Shown: positions 1-8,785 of the stretch, one piece after another | How the letters are laid out: each line of letters opens with the position of its first letter | Position numbering within the stretch: position 1 is the stretch's first letter | From: Paenibacillus caseinilyticus | GTDB lineage: Bacteria; Bacillota; Bacilli; Paenibacillales; NBRC-103111 | Direction: 5' to 3' | Length of the DNA: 64,000 nt | Assembly (NCBI RefSeq): GCF_027533645.1 | Contig: NZ_JAQAGY010000009.1 | Location: forward strand, 62,001 to 126,000 | Made by a program: the position numbers and the translations under genes | Notes under the pieces: generated by a model | The model's database searches: none | What the model saw: the letters and a program-made list of their open reading frames with translations, nothing else | What the model was told of the DNA's origin: nothing

Positions 1-172
1 CCCGTTGTCCTCTCCCCCGCCTCTGAATCTCTCATATCCTTGCCTCCCCCGCAGCTTCTTCTCTTTCCAATACCGCCTAATCGTAACCCGCTTAGGGGAA
101 TACTGCCATATGGAAAAGAGAGATCTGTACCGATACAGATTCCAGCGCGGGAGATGGACGCGGACACTTTTC

Positions 173-1156
173 TTATGCGGGCTCTGCGCCCCCTCCGAGT
201 CGTTCCATGAAGGTCCGGAACATCCGGTCCGAGAGATACGGAAGAGCTTCATGGCCGAACTCATGGTACACAAGCAGTTCTTTCTCCGAACGGATTTTGT
301 TGTAAGCGGCGAATTGGGTGGACGGAGGACACACGGTATCGGTCAACCCGGTAACCCACAGCACCTGGGCGCGAATACGGTCCGCCAGGTTCTGAATATC
401 GATATATCCGAGCTTGCGGAACAGCTCCTCTTCCCGGACATGGTGGGGATCGAAGAACCGGAAGAAGTATACAAGCTCTTCATAGGCCGTCGTCGCAACA
501 CCGGTCTGCCAGGCCCGCTTGAAGTCCGAGAGGAACGGATAGACAGGCACGGCTGCGCGCACGCGGGGTTCCAGCGCCGCGCAGGCCGTCGCTAGGGCAC
601 CGCCCTGGGAATAGCCGTACACGCCGATCCGCTCCGGATCGACCGTATCCATCGACATCAGGATCCGGACCGTCTGTACCGTATCCAGGAACACGTTCCG
701 ATAATAGAGCCGGTCCGGGTCCGGATCGTCCAGCCCGCGGATGATATGCCCCCGGATGGTCGTCCCCTTCACCGTCAAGTTATCCTGCGAGTCCCCTCCC
801 TGTCCCCGGCAGTCCATGCCGATGACCGTGAACCCGTGGGCGGCATAGCCGACCTTCTCCATCCAGTCCCCGCTGTCGCAGGCATAGCCGTGGAATATGG
901 CAAGCCCCGGACCCGAAACCTGCGTCCGCTTCGGTCTGGCAAGCTTGCAGTGCACCCTCGCCCCCCCGACTCCCGTGAAATAGAGATGGAAGCAATCGAC
1001 CAGCGGTGTTCCGAAGTCCGCCGGCACGAGCTCATAGGCCAGAGACTGCCGCTCCAACTCGCCGAGCCCCCTCTGCCAATAGGCATCAAAATCATCCGGC
1101 TTCGGACTGCTCCCCCGATATATAAGCAACTCGGCTAATGACATGTCGGCCGCCAT
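173..1156 (-). CDS. CE7 acetyl esterase (acetylxylan esterase / cephalosporin-C deacetylase family)
   Basis: Removes acetyl groups from oligosaccharides; probably cytoplasmic, since no signal peptide is seen. The alpha/beta-hydrolase triad of carbohydrate esterase family 7 is readable: Ser183 in GYSQGG, Asp273 in GLTDTVCPP and His302 in EFGHEALP. The family's RGQGGDS segment lies near residue 117. Length (327 aa) is normal. A GTG three bases upstream is in frame, but ATG at 1156 matches the usual start of the family (xDMxLxEL) and follows a G-rich leader. It is the last gene of the mannan locus and has its own promoter. The likely role is deacetylating imported manno- or gluco-oligosaccharides; natural substrate uncertain. 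Confidence 0.9.
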   Translation of the reverse strand: MAADMSLAELLIYRGSSPKPDDFDAYWQRGLGELERQSLAYELVPADFGTPLVDCFHLYFTGVGGARVHCKLARPKRTQVSGPGLAIFHGYACDSGDWMEKVGYAAHGFTVIGMDCRGQGGDSQDNLTVKGTTIRGHIIRGLDDPDPDRLYYRNVFLDTVQTVRILMSMDTVDPERIGVYGYSQGGALATACAALEPRVRAAVPVYPFLSDFKRAWQTGVATTAYEELVYFFRFFDPHHVREEELFRKLGYIDIQNLADRIRAQVLWVTGLTDTVCPPSTQFAAYNKIRSEKELLVYHEFGHEALPYLSDRMFRTFMERLGGGAEPA

Positions 1157-1174
1157 CACCCCAACAACCCCTTT

Positions 1175-1190
1175 TTGTTATTATTGTTAT
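1175..1190 (+). promoter_or_regulatory. Candidate operator TTGTTATTATTGTTAT at the esterase promoter
   Basis: A direct repeat of TTGTTAT and TGTTAT overlapping the downstream end of the -10 box. A further half-site (TTGTTAT on the minus strand) is at 1219-1225, just upstream of the -35 box. It matches 14 of 16 positions of the element at the beta-mannosidase promoter (23132-23147) and resembles one at the binding-protein promoter (8625-8638). Regulator unknown; the YesN-type or AraC regulators of the locus are candidates. Confidence 0.4.
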
Positions 1191-1217
1191 ATTAACATTA
1201 TGATATTTCTCTATCAA
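1189..1217 (-). promoter_or_regulatory. Sigma-A type promoter of the CE7 esterase gene
   Basis: On the minus strand TTGATA (1217-1212) and TAATAT (1194-1189) are separated by 17 bases, in an AT-rich stretch just upstream of the esterase start. TTGTTAT-type repeats flank it on both sides. Confidence 0.6.
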
Positions 1218-1518
1218 AATAACAAAAAATAATGAACATTACCAGACTTCGGTGGAAAGAGAATCGGACCTGCTGCCACTATGCACACTTGTACACTCAC
1301 AGGCGCTAGGCAGGGCCAGGCCCTGCGATGGCTGTTGCGTAGGGGGTGTTGCTGCATATGGAGAGTTGTTCGTATGGAGTTTTGTCACGCAGGGAGTGCT
1401 TTTGCCCACAGGGAATGCGGCCGAACAGCCTTCTCCTCTTCACGTAGTCCTCCCCTTCAGTAGGAAACGAAAGGCCCCCGGGCCCTATATGCCCGGAAGC
1501 CTTCCGCATCGTTCATGC
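1218..1518. other. Intergenic stretch without a supported gene
   Basis: Lies between the esterase promoter and the end of the mannanase gene. Open frames here have no ribosome binding site or recognisable protein. A short palindrome (arms 1310-1317 and 1319-1326) and a GC-rich stretch near 1470 could form hairpins, but neither is followed by a T-run in the direction of the mannanase gene. Confidence 0.4.
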
Positions 1519-4500
1519 TTATGGTGTGGCCGCGCCACCCGAAATCCGTACGTCGTCAAGATAGGCGTGAGCCGTGCCCTCCCCGGTGAAGCCCTCGAAT
1601 TTCAGGCCGACCGCCTTGACGCTGCGGAGATCCGCGATGCCGGCCAGAGGCAGCGATATCGTCTGAAACCCGCTTGAGTCCACCCCGACCAGCCCGCTGT
1701 CGTTCCAGGACCAGGCATCTCCCGACTTGATGTACAACCGGACCTTGGCTGTACCGCCCGACAGCTTGACCTTCGCGCTCAGCGCATCTGCCGAACGCAA
1801 GTCCAGATTCCCGAACTTGACGAGTTCGAAGTCCGACCCCGTCAGGGAGAACTCCGTGCTCAGAGCATGCGTGCCTTCCGCGTAAGCATCTGCCGTCACG
1901 GTGGCGGCGCCGGCCCCCGCGTTGTTCACATCCACGGTCCACCCCTGCGCATCGGTCTCGAAGCCGTACAGGAGACCCGGCAGCGCAGGCCCACTGCCCG
2001 GATCTGTGCCGTTATCCGGTTCGTCACCCGGATCACCTCCGGGCACACCGCCCGTTCCGTCGTTGTAAGCCTGGATCTCATCGAAGTACAGTGTGCCGGA
2101 CGTGCCCATCGTGCCTTCCTTCTTGTTCACATAGATCCCGAACGAGCGGATGTCCTTCAGGTTCTCCTTCGTCATGACCTTGCCCGCATTGGCGCTGTCC
2201 CAAGGAGCCGGCGCGAACTCGCTGAACGGAATCTCGATGATCCCCGCCGCCGTCCCGGCCAGCGACGGATACGCTTCGAACGAGAAGCCGCTCGCGTTGA
2301 CCTGCAGGACCAGCTTCTGGCCGCTGCCGTCCGGTGCCAGCCAAAGCTTCAGCTTGTTCGCCCCGGACCAGTCCACATTGTTCATATTCTTGACCTCGCC
2401 GCTGTAGCCTTGGCCGTCCACACGGTAGTCGAACTTCAGGCCGTACTTGCCGCTGTACTTGTGATCGGTATCGAGCGAGATTGCATTGAGATCGCCCGCC
2501 GGGCTGTAGGCCGCGTCGAGCAGCTCGCTGCTCCCCTTGTAGGTGTCGAACGTATCCACGGTCAGCGGATCGCCATTGCCCTGCACATCGCTTATGAACA
2601 CTTGGATCGTCTCCGTGAGGACAGAGCCGTCCTTGGCATAGGATCTCACCGTGATCGTGGTGCCAGATTCGTCCAGCGCCGCGCCCGGCGTCCACTCGGC
2701 CGTATAGTAGAACCCGTCGCTGTCGAGATTCAGGAGATATTCCTTCGTATCGCTGCCGATCAGGTACGTCATTCGCTCCACAGCCTGGTTCACCGCATGG
2801 GCGCGGATCGTCGTCGGCGACGTCGTCGGTACCGTCTGGCTCGCCGTAGGAGAGGCGATATGCATGAACGGCTGCTCTGCGGCGGCCGTAACCGGCTTGC
2901 TGTAGGCGCCGGCTGCCCGCACCTCGTCGCTGAAGGAGGTATACGGATCGTTATAGTAGTTCACGAAATCCGGCAGGAGCTCGTGGTCGCCGAGTCCGTT
3001 CGGCGCGTTCTTGTAGGGCACGAAGATCGAATCCGTATTAAAATTCGCCCATGTCAGCATGAACGCCATCTTCTTCGCGTCGGGATCGGACTGCAGCGCC
3101 GCGATCAGCTTCGTATAATACTGCAGATCCTTCGTGCCCGACGGCTTCACGCCCGAGTACCCGAACTCGGTGAAGGCGGCGATCTTCCCTTTGGCATCCG
3201 CCAGCTTCGAGACCAGCTTCGCATCCTTCACGACCGCATCGTACCAGCCCGGCGTATTCCCGTCATAGTAGCAGTCGAAGCCGAGGATATCGACATAGTC
3301 GTCGCCCGGATACGTCTCGAGGAACGTCGCGTCCGTGCTGTTGAACGGGCTGCCTGGCGAGAAGGCATACAGGAAGTTGTGCACGCCCTTCTTGTCGCGC
3401 AGGTACTCCACAGTGTAGCGGTAAATCTCTTTGTACTGGTCCTTCGTGCGGTAAGGTGCGCCCCACCAGAACCAGCCGCCGTTCTGCTCGTGGAACGGAC
3501 GGAAGATCACAGGGATCGGTTTGCCGCCGTCATCCTTCAGGTGGACCGCAAAATCCGCGATCATATCCAGGAACCGGTTGTATTCCGCTTGCTTGTCTCC
3601 GCCCGGCAGAATATGCGAGAGCACTTGGCCCTTCGTGTCGTAGAAGCTGCCGCCGGTGACGAAGTTCGGCATGTGCGAGCTCAGCGTCAGCACGCCGCCT
3701 TCCTTGTAAGCGGACTTCATCACGGCGATGAGGTTATCGCGGTTCTGCTCTCTCGCTGCATCCCCGGCGCCCGGCTTCTCCAGGCCTTCGAGGCTCAGCG
3801 TATCCCAGCCGAACATTCCCGGCAGGTCGCCTACGGCATTCTGCACTTCGGACTGGGTGCCGTCCTTCGCCGTAATAGAGATACCCTCGGTCGTCGCATG
3901 CTGGTGTCCGAACAGGATCTCCTTGCCCCGGATATCGTCCAGGTAAGCGAACAGCGATCTCGTCTCCGCCGTGGCGTCCTTGTCGGCCAGGTTCTCCACC
4001 CTCTCCGGCGCAGGTGCCGGGTCCGACCCGCTGTCCGAGTCCCCGTCCGAGTCGCCGTCTGATCCGCTGCCCGATCCGCTGCCCGATCCGCTGCCCGATC
4101 CGCTGCCCGATCCGCTGCCCGATCCGCTGCCCGATCCGCTGCCCGATCCAGACCCGGAACCCGAGGAACCGGAGCCCGCCGGCGCAGTTGGCTGTGCCGC
4201 CCCCGGTACAGGATCCGCCTTACCGTTCGTGATCGTGACCGGACCCTGCGCCAAGGCCTGTCCGTTCAGCGTCACGCCGGACGCCGTAATCTGCGCCTTG
4301 GCGATGCTGCCCTTGCCTGTGATGGCCGTGCCGGCTGCTTCCCGGCCCACCGTCAGGTCCGCGATCGCGGCTCCTTCCCCTACAACCAGGGATGCCGTCC
4401 GGCGGATGTCCGCCGCTGCGATCCGCGTCCCCCCGCCCAGCTCCAGCTTCGCAGCGCTGTCTACGGTGAGGCGGTCGATCTGCGTCGTTCCGCTCGCGAC

Positions 4501-5400
4501 GACGTGCACTTCGCCTTCCTTGCGGTTCACGCTCACTTCGCCGAAGGTGGAATCCTTGAGCGTGACGGTGTTCGGCCCGCCGCCCGCAATGAACGTGGTG
4601 CCGGTGACGCGGACCCCGGCAAGTGTCACTTCCCCGTCGCCGATTCCGGCGGTCAAATACAGATTGCCGCGGACGGTCGTATTCTTCAGTGTCACGCCCG
4701 CCCGGCTTACCACGACGCTGCCTTCAACCTCGCCGCCCTCGTAACTGCCGGCATTCGAATAGTAGCCGGCGACCAGCTTGTCGATCAGCGTTATGAACTC
4801 CGCCCGCGTGAGGCTGCCTTCCGGCCGGAAGGTTCCGTCCTCATAGCCGCCCAAGATATCCGACAGCGCATGAACCGCCCCCAGGGCGTACGCCTGAATT
4901 TGTGCGGCATCGCTGAACGTGCCTGCCGCGGAAGCGCCGGCCTTGACCTGCAGTCCGAACGCCCGCGCCAGCAGCGTCACCGCATCCTGCCGGGTAATCC
5001 GCTCGGTGGCCCCGGCTTTGTTGCCCGGGAAGCCTTCGTAGTAGCCTGCCTGCCGGGCGGCGGAGAGCTGCTGCGCATACCAGCTGGATGCGTCCACATC
5101 GTCGAAGGCCGCGTTCGACGGGGCATAATAACCGAACACCTTGTTGAGGACGGTGACGAACTCCGCCCGCGTGATGCTCCCGTCCGGACGGAAGGTCCCA
5201 TCCTCATAGCCGCTCAGGATCCCCTTAGCAGCCCATGCCTCCAGCCGGCTCTGGGCCCAGTGGCCCTGCGTATCCGTGAGAAGCGGGGCAGATGCCTTCA
5301 CCTGCGCTGCATCCTCCGCAGCCCGCATAGGAGCCGCCGGAGCAGCGACCATGGCCGCGGTCACGATACAGCTCATCCACTTGGTTGTCTTCTTCATCAT
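1519..5400 (-). CDS. SLH-anchored multidomain GH26 beta-mannanase
   Basis: Cell-surface endo-beta-1,4-mannanase (1293 aa). A signal peptide (1-28) is followed by three SLH motifs (about 41-90, 98-150, 161-213) that would bind the secondary cell-wall polymer. Residues 225-395 look like a repetitive beta-helix spacer. Next come a Gly-Ser linker (409-449) and a Ser/Asp stretch to 462. The GH26 domain (about 472-830) shows the acid/base Glu640 in FRPFHEQNGGW and nucleophile Glu747 in FTEFGYS. An Ig-like module (about 860-955) and two beta-sandwich carbohydrate-binding-like modules (about 960-1125, 1150-1293) follow; the last resembles mannan-binding modules, but family assignment is tentative. 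It follows the importer permeases by 66 bp with GAGGGGGAG before the first ATG, so it is probably co-transcribed with them. Confidence 0.95.
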   Translation of the reverse strand: MMKKTTKWMSCIVTAAMVAAPAAPMRAAEDAAQVKASAPLLTDTQGHWAQSRLEAWAAKGILSGYEDGTFRPDGSITRAEFVTVLNKVFGYYAPSNAAFDDVDASSWYAQQLSAARQAGYYEGFPGNKAGATERITRQDAVTLLARAFGLQVKAGASAAGTFSDAAQIQAYALGAVHALSDILGGYEDGTFRPEGSLTRAEFITLIDKLVAGYYSNAGSYEGGEVEGSVVVSRAGVTLKNTTVRGNLYLTAGIGDGEVTLAGVRVTGTTFIAGGGPNTVTLKDSTFGEVSVNRKEGEVHVVASGTTQIDRLTVDSAAKLELGGGTRIAAADIRRTASLVVGEGAAIADLTVGREAAGTAITGKGSIAKAQITASGVTLNGQALAQGPVTITNGKADPVPGAAQPTAPAGSGSSGSGSGSGSGSGSGSGSGSGSGSGSGSGSGSGSGSDGDSDGDSDSGSDPAPAPERVENLADKDATAETRSLFAYLDDIRGKEILFGHQHATTEGISITAKDGTQSEVQNAVGDLPGMFGWDTLSLEGLEKPGAGDAAREQNRDNLIAVMKSAYKEGGVLTLSSHMPNFVTGGSFYDTKGQVLSHILPGGDKQAEYNRFLDMIADFAVHLKDDGGKPIPVIFRPFHEQNGGWFWWGAPYRTKDQYKEIYRYTVEYLRDKKGVHNFLYAFSPGSPFNSTDATFLETYPGDDYVDILGFDCYYDGNTPGWYDAVVKDAKLVSKLADAKGKIAAFTEFGYSGVKPSGTKDLQYYTKLIAALQSDPDAKKMAFMLTWANFNTDSIFVPYKNAPNGLGDHELLPDFVNYYNDPYTSFSDEVRAAGAYSKPVTAAAEQPFMHIASPTASQTVPTTSPTTIRAHAVNQAVERMTYLIGSDTKEYLLNLDSDGFYYTAEWTPGAALDESGTTITVRSYAKDGSVLTETIQVFISDVQGNGDPLTVDTFDTYKGSSELLDAAYSPAGDLNAISLDTDHKYSGKYGLKFDYRVDGQGYSGEVKNMNNVDWSGANKLKLWLAPDGSGQKLVLQVNASGFSFEAYPSLAGTAAGIIEIPFSEFAPAPWDSANAGKVMTKENLKDIRSFGIYVNKKEGTMGTSGTLYFDEIQAYNDGTGGVPGGDPGDEPDNGTDPGSGPALPGLLYGFETDAQGWTVDVNNAGAGAATVTADAYAEGTHALSTEFSLTGSDFELVKFGNLDLRSADALSAKVKLSGGTAKVRLYIKSGDAWSWNDSGLVGVDSSGFQTISLPLAGIADLRSVKAVGLKFEGFTGEGTAHAYLDDVRISGGAATP
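4061..4144. repeat. 12-bp coding minisatellite (7 copies) in the mannanase linker
   Basis: The unit gatccgctgccc is repeated seven times without error, with a degenerate eighth copy after 4145. On the minus strand it encodes Gly-Ser-Gly-Ser. Because 12 is a multiple of three, copy-number change alters linker length without a frameshift. Confidence 0.95.
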
Positions 5401-5466
5401 GAACTCCCCCTCTGCCTAATCATTGAATCATTCGATGCGTTCCTTGAGCAGCTGCTCGAAGCTTCT

Positions 5467-6327
5467 TCAGGACTTGACCGCTCCGTCGGTCACCCCTGAT
5501 ATAATGAAGCGCTGCGCGAACAGATAGACGAGAAGCGTAGGCAGCAGGACGGCGATAATGCCGGCCGACAGCACGTTCCACTGCGAACCCCGGTCCTGCG
5601 TGAAGAGCATGAGCCCGCTCGTGATCGTCGACAGCTTCGAGGAAGGCATATACACCGTCGGAATGAAGAAATCGTTGTAGATGCCGACGATCTTCAGGAT
5701 CGAGATCGTGGCGATGGCCGGACGCATCAGCGGGAGAATCACCGACCAATAGACCCGGAAGTAGGAAGCCCCCTCTACCCGCGCGCTCTGATCGAGCTCC
5801 GTAGGGATTTTGTACATAAACTGCATGAACATATAAATATCGAGCACGCCCGCCGCCGAATACAGCAGCAGCCCGGCATACAACGTATTGTAGAGCGCGA
5901 GGCTCTTGATCACCGTGAAGGTCGCGATCGCCGTCGTCGTGGTCGGCAGCACCGCCGCGAAGACATACAGCCCGAGGATCAGCTTCCTCCCCCGGAACTT
6001 GAAGCGGGTGATGACATAGGCGACCATCGTCCCCATGAAGATACTGGTAATAAGCGAGACCACGATCAGAATGCCGACATTCTGGAAGCCGAGCAGCATC
6101 TTGCCCCGTTTCCAGTACACCTCGAAGTTGTCGAAGTTCAGGAAGCTCCGGGGCAAATCCCATACCTGCGAGTACATGTACTCCTGGTTCGACTTGAAGG
6201 ACACCAGGAAGACGATCAGGATGGGCGCAAGGACCATGGCCACAAAAGCCAGCAGCAAAGCGTAATTCAACCAGCGGAGCACGGGGTGATTCACCACCAG
6301 CCCCGATTCCATCGAACGATGTCTCAT
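5467..6327 (-). CDS. Sugar ABC importer permease (MalG/CUT1 type)
   Basis: Inner-membrane permease (286 aa) of a CUT1 carbohydrate importer. Six hydrophobic segments are visible, and the family EAA loop is present around EGASYFRVYWSVILPLMRPAI. Its start overlaps the stop of the preceding permease by four bases (ATGA at 6324-6327), implying translational coupling. Together with the permease at 6324-7217 and the lipoprotein at 7317-8588 it forms an importer upstream of the mannanase, so manno-oligosaccharide uptake is the likely role. No ATPase gene is nearby; a shared MsmX-type ATPase encoded elsewhere is expected, as is common for CUT1 systems in Bacillota. Confidence 0.93.
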   Translation of the reverse strand: MRHRSMESGLVVNHPVLRWLNYALLLAFVAMVLAPILIVFLVSFKSNQEYMYSQVWDLPRSFLNFDNFEVYWKRGKMLLGFQNVGILIVVSLITSIFMGTMVAYVITRFKFRGRKLILGLYVFAAVLPTTTTAIATFTVIKSLALYNTLYAGLLLYSAAGVLDIYMFMQFMYKIPTELDQSARVEGASYFRVYWSVILPLMRPAIATISILKIVGIYNDFFIPTVYMPSSKLSTITSGLMLFTQDRGSQWNVLSAGIIAVLLPTLLVYLFAQRFIISGVTDGAVKS

Positions 6328-7217
6328 CCTTCTTCCCCCCCGCCGCGAATGACTAAGTTCTGGATCAGCAGCACGACCAGGACAATGCCCAGCAGGAATA
6401 CCCCGAGCGCCGAAGCCAATCCGAAGTTGTGGAAATTAAAGGCCGTATAATAAGCCATGGAAGCGAAGGTCTGGGTCCGGTCGCCCGGCCCGCCCTTCGT
6501 CATAATGAACGGCTGGAAGAAGGCTTGGAGCGCGCCGTTCAGACTCAGGAACAGATTGATCTGTACCACCAGCTTCATGCTCGGAATGGTGATGAAGCGG
6601 ACCTTGTGGAGGAAGTTGGCCCCGTCGATGCTCGCCGATTCGTACAGATCCTTCGGAATCGACTGCAGGGCGCCGAGGAAGATCACCATCGCCAGACCCG
6701 TATTCTGCCACAGCCCCATGAACGCCAGCGACAGGTTCGCCCACCAGTTGTTGCCGAGGAAGCGGATCGCGTAGTCCCCAAGACCGATGCCCCGGAGCAG
6801 GATGTTAATGGGACCGTCTTCGAAGTTGTACATATAGCTGAACATGTAAGCGACGGCCACGCCGTTCAGAATATAGGGCATGAACAGGAGGGAGCGGAAG
6901 AACCGCTTGCCGCGGATATTCGAATCGAGCAGGATCGCAAAATATAAACCGAGGAACGTCTGAAAGATCGAGATGAGCACATAGGCCATGTTGTTAACGA
7001 GTGTTTTCCAGGCCATATTCTCCCGGAGAATCTCCTTGTAATTATCCAATCCTACGTAATTGTAGGAAGGCTTCATCCCGTCCCAATCCGTCAGGCTCAT
7101 CTGGAACAGCTTCACGGCCGGATAGTAGGAGAATACGAGCAGGATGATCATCGGCACGGCCATGAACCAGCCGATGGTCCATCTTCTTTCCCATAGGTCA
7201 TTGCGGTTGTGCAGCAT
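6324..7217 (-). CDS. Sugar ABC importer permease (MalF/CUT1 type)
   Basis: Partner permease (297 aa) of the first importer. The N-terminus is cytoplasmic and ends in a hydrophobic helix (about 16-35) followed by five more membrane segments. The EAA loop reads YESASIDGANFLHKVRFITIPSM, the standard contact site for the ATPase. The ATG at 7217 is preceded by GGAG. The gene lies 99 bp after the binding-protein gene; that gap can form GC-rich stem-loops (GCCGGC arms at 7272-7277 and 7291-7296) of the sort that protect the upstream mRNA and raise binding-protein yield. The substrate is inferred only from the mannanase next door. Confidence 0.93.
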   Translation of the reverse strand: MLHNRNDLWERRWTIGWFMAVPMIILLVFSYYPAVKLFQMSLTDWDGMKPSYNYVGLDNYKEILRENMAWKTLVNNMAYVLISIFQTFLGLYFAILLDSNIRGKRFFRSLLFMPYILNGVAVAYMFSYMYNFEDGPINILLRGIGLGDYAIRFLGNNWWANLSLAFMGLWQNTGLAMVIFLGALQSIPKDLYESASIDGANFLHKVRFITIPSMKLVVQINLFLSLNGALQAFFQPFIMTKGGPGDRTQTFASMAYYTAFNFHNFGLASALGVFLLGIVLVVLLIQNLVIRGGGEEG

Positions 7218-7316
7218 GGCTTCTCTCCGCCTTTTTTATCTAAAATCTGAATGTTGCGCATGGAGAAGAGAGCCGGCTGAGAACCTGCTCCGCCGGCCCG
7301 GCATCTCCCGGGGGGA

Positions 7317-8588
7317 CTACTTGCCAAGCGCCTTGCGCGCGTCGGCCCACTTCTTGTTGTACTTGTCGATAATCTCCTGCGGGTTCTCCGCCAGCACGTA
7401 TTCCTGGGCCACTTTCTTCGTATCGATCTGCGCCTTGTTAATGAGATCCTGATATTCCGGCTGGAGCGCTTCCCACTCCACGATCGGAAGCTTATAAGAC
7501 AGCAGCTCCTTCAGGAACGGCTGGTCCGCCTGGTAATCCTTGTTCGGCGGAATCATGCCGGCCTTCTTCGGCATATAGCCGTTATCCCACATGAATTTCA
7601 GGAAGGCCTTGGCCGCTTCCGGCGCCTTGGAGTTCTTCGTTACCCCGTACATGTAGTCCGCCGAACCGACGAGCGCTTTGGCTCCCGGTACCGGGAACAT
7701 ACCGATATCCTCCGGCTTGCCGCCGTTCTGTTCGATCTGGGCCGGCAGCCAGGTGCCGAGATAGGTCATCCCGACTTTCCCTTGGGCGAGATCGCGCTTG
7801 GAAGCGTCCCAGTTCGTGGACATAAGGTCCTTCTCCAGGTAGCCCTTATCCGCGAGCGTCCGGAGGAACTTGATCCCCTCGAGCAGGCTGCCCGGTTCGG
7901 AGCCGAACAGGTCTTTGCCGATCAGGGTGTTCTGGTAGTTCTTCAATCCCGTGATGTCGTTGGAATAGGCTCCGTCCGCATAGTTGCCGAGCGGCCAGCC
8001 GTCCTTGAAGTTGGAGGCGACTGGTACGGTGCCCTTCGCCTTCAGCTTCTCGGCAGCCGCGAGGAATTCTTCCATCGTTGCCGGAGGTTTGTCGATCCCC
8101 GCCGCTTGGAAGGCGGATTTGCTGTAGATGAAGCCCTGGTAGTTCACTCCAATGGAGAGCGTATACAATTTGTTGTCGGGCCCGGCCCCGTTGGTGTAGT
8201 ACCACAGGTTATCCTTGGTATAGCCGAGATCGTCGATCGGGACAAAGTACGTCGGGTAGTCCTTGCGCGTCATCCCAAGACCGCTCGGAACGAACATGAT
8301 ATCCGGCAGCTCATTGGCGGCGATCTGCGTCTTGAGCACATCATCGCCCTTGCTCGCTTCCACGGTGATGTGCACCCCGGGATTCTTCGCCATGAACTCT
8401 TCCGCGATATCGGTCAGGACCGTATCCGCCAGGTCCGTGCGGTGCGTGAGGAATGTAATCTCCCCCTTCAATCCTCCGGCATTCGAAGGCGCTGCGGCAG
8501 GATCGGTACCCCCACCGGAGCCCGAGCAAGCGGAGAGCAGCGAAGCGGCACTCCATGCGGCAGCCAGAACGGCTATCGAACGTTTCAC
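7317..8588 (-). CDS. Sugar ABC importer substrate-binding lipoprotein
   Basis: Extracellular solute-binding protein, family 1 (423 aa). The N-terminus has a lipoprotein signal peptide with lipobox LLSAC, so Cys21 should be acylated and the protein tethered outside the membrane. The body shows the family features, such as TDLADTVLTDIAEEF near the N-lobe and WDNGYMPKKAGMIPP near the C-terminus. The start is GTG at 8588 behind GAGGGGG. It is first in the operon binding protein - permease - permease - mannanase, the classic order for secreted glycanase loci, which points to manno-oligosaccharides as ligand (inference). Confidence 0.93.
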   Translation of the reverse strand: MKRSIAVLAAAWSAASLLSACSGSGGGTDPAAAPSNAGGLKGEITFLTHRTDLADTVLTDIAEEFMAKNPGVHITVEASKGDDVLKTQIAANELPDIMFVPSGLGMTRKDYPTYFVPIDDLGYTKDNLWYYTNGAGPDNKLYTLSIGVNYQGFIYSKSAFQAAGIDKPPATMEEFLAAAEKLKAKGTVPVASNFKDGWPLGNYADGAYSNDITGLKNYQNTLIGKDLFGSEPGSLLEGIKFLRTLADKGYLEKDLMSTNWDASKRDLAQGKVGMTYLGTWLPAQIEQNGGKPEDIGMFPVPGAKALVGSADYMYGVTKNSKAPEAAKAFLKFMWDNGYMPKKAGMIPPNKDYQADQPFLKELLSYKLPIVEWEALQPEYQDLINKAQIDTKKVAQEYVLAENPQEIIDKYNKKWADARKALGK

Positions 8589-8624
8589 AATCCATTTCCC
8601 CCTCTTGTGTTAGCTAGCATTTGT

Positions 8625-8638
8625 TTGTTATGTTTGTT
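8625..8638 (+). promoter_or_regulatory. Candidate operator TTGTTATGTTTGTT in the importer leader
   Basis: Fourteen bases identical to part of the element upstream of the beta-mannosidase gene. A further TTGTTAT starts at 8641, one 16-base period away, and runs into the -10 box. Its place downstream of the -10 box would suit repression. Confidence 0.4.
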
Positions 8639-8645
8639 TCTTGTT

Positions 8646-8675
8646 ATTATAGTAACGAATCTTCGTGGGAGTTAA
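8646..8675 (-). promoter_or_regulatory. Candidate promoter of the first importer operon
   Basis: On the minus strand TTAACT (8675-8670) and a perfect TATAAT (8651-8646) are 18 bases apart, about 60 bases upstream of the binding-protein start. The -35 box is poor, which fits a promoter needing an activator. Confidence 0.5.
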
Positions 8676-8785
8676 CATGACCGGGATTAAGATTTCTTTG
8701 CACTTTTACAGATTTATCAGGATACGGGCGGCACTGATTCACATCTCCCGGGAAGGGGGGAAGCTTGCAGCGCCTTACAAGCCTG

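Noticed and set aside
1867..4062. 731-codon open frame antisense to the mannanase
   Set aside because: GC-rich coding DNA often leaves the antisense frame open; no ribosome site, Arg/His-rich composition, and the sense strand encodes recognised domains.
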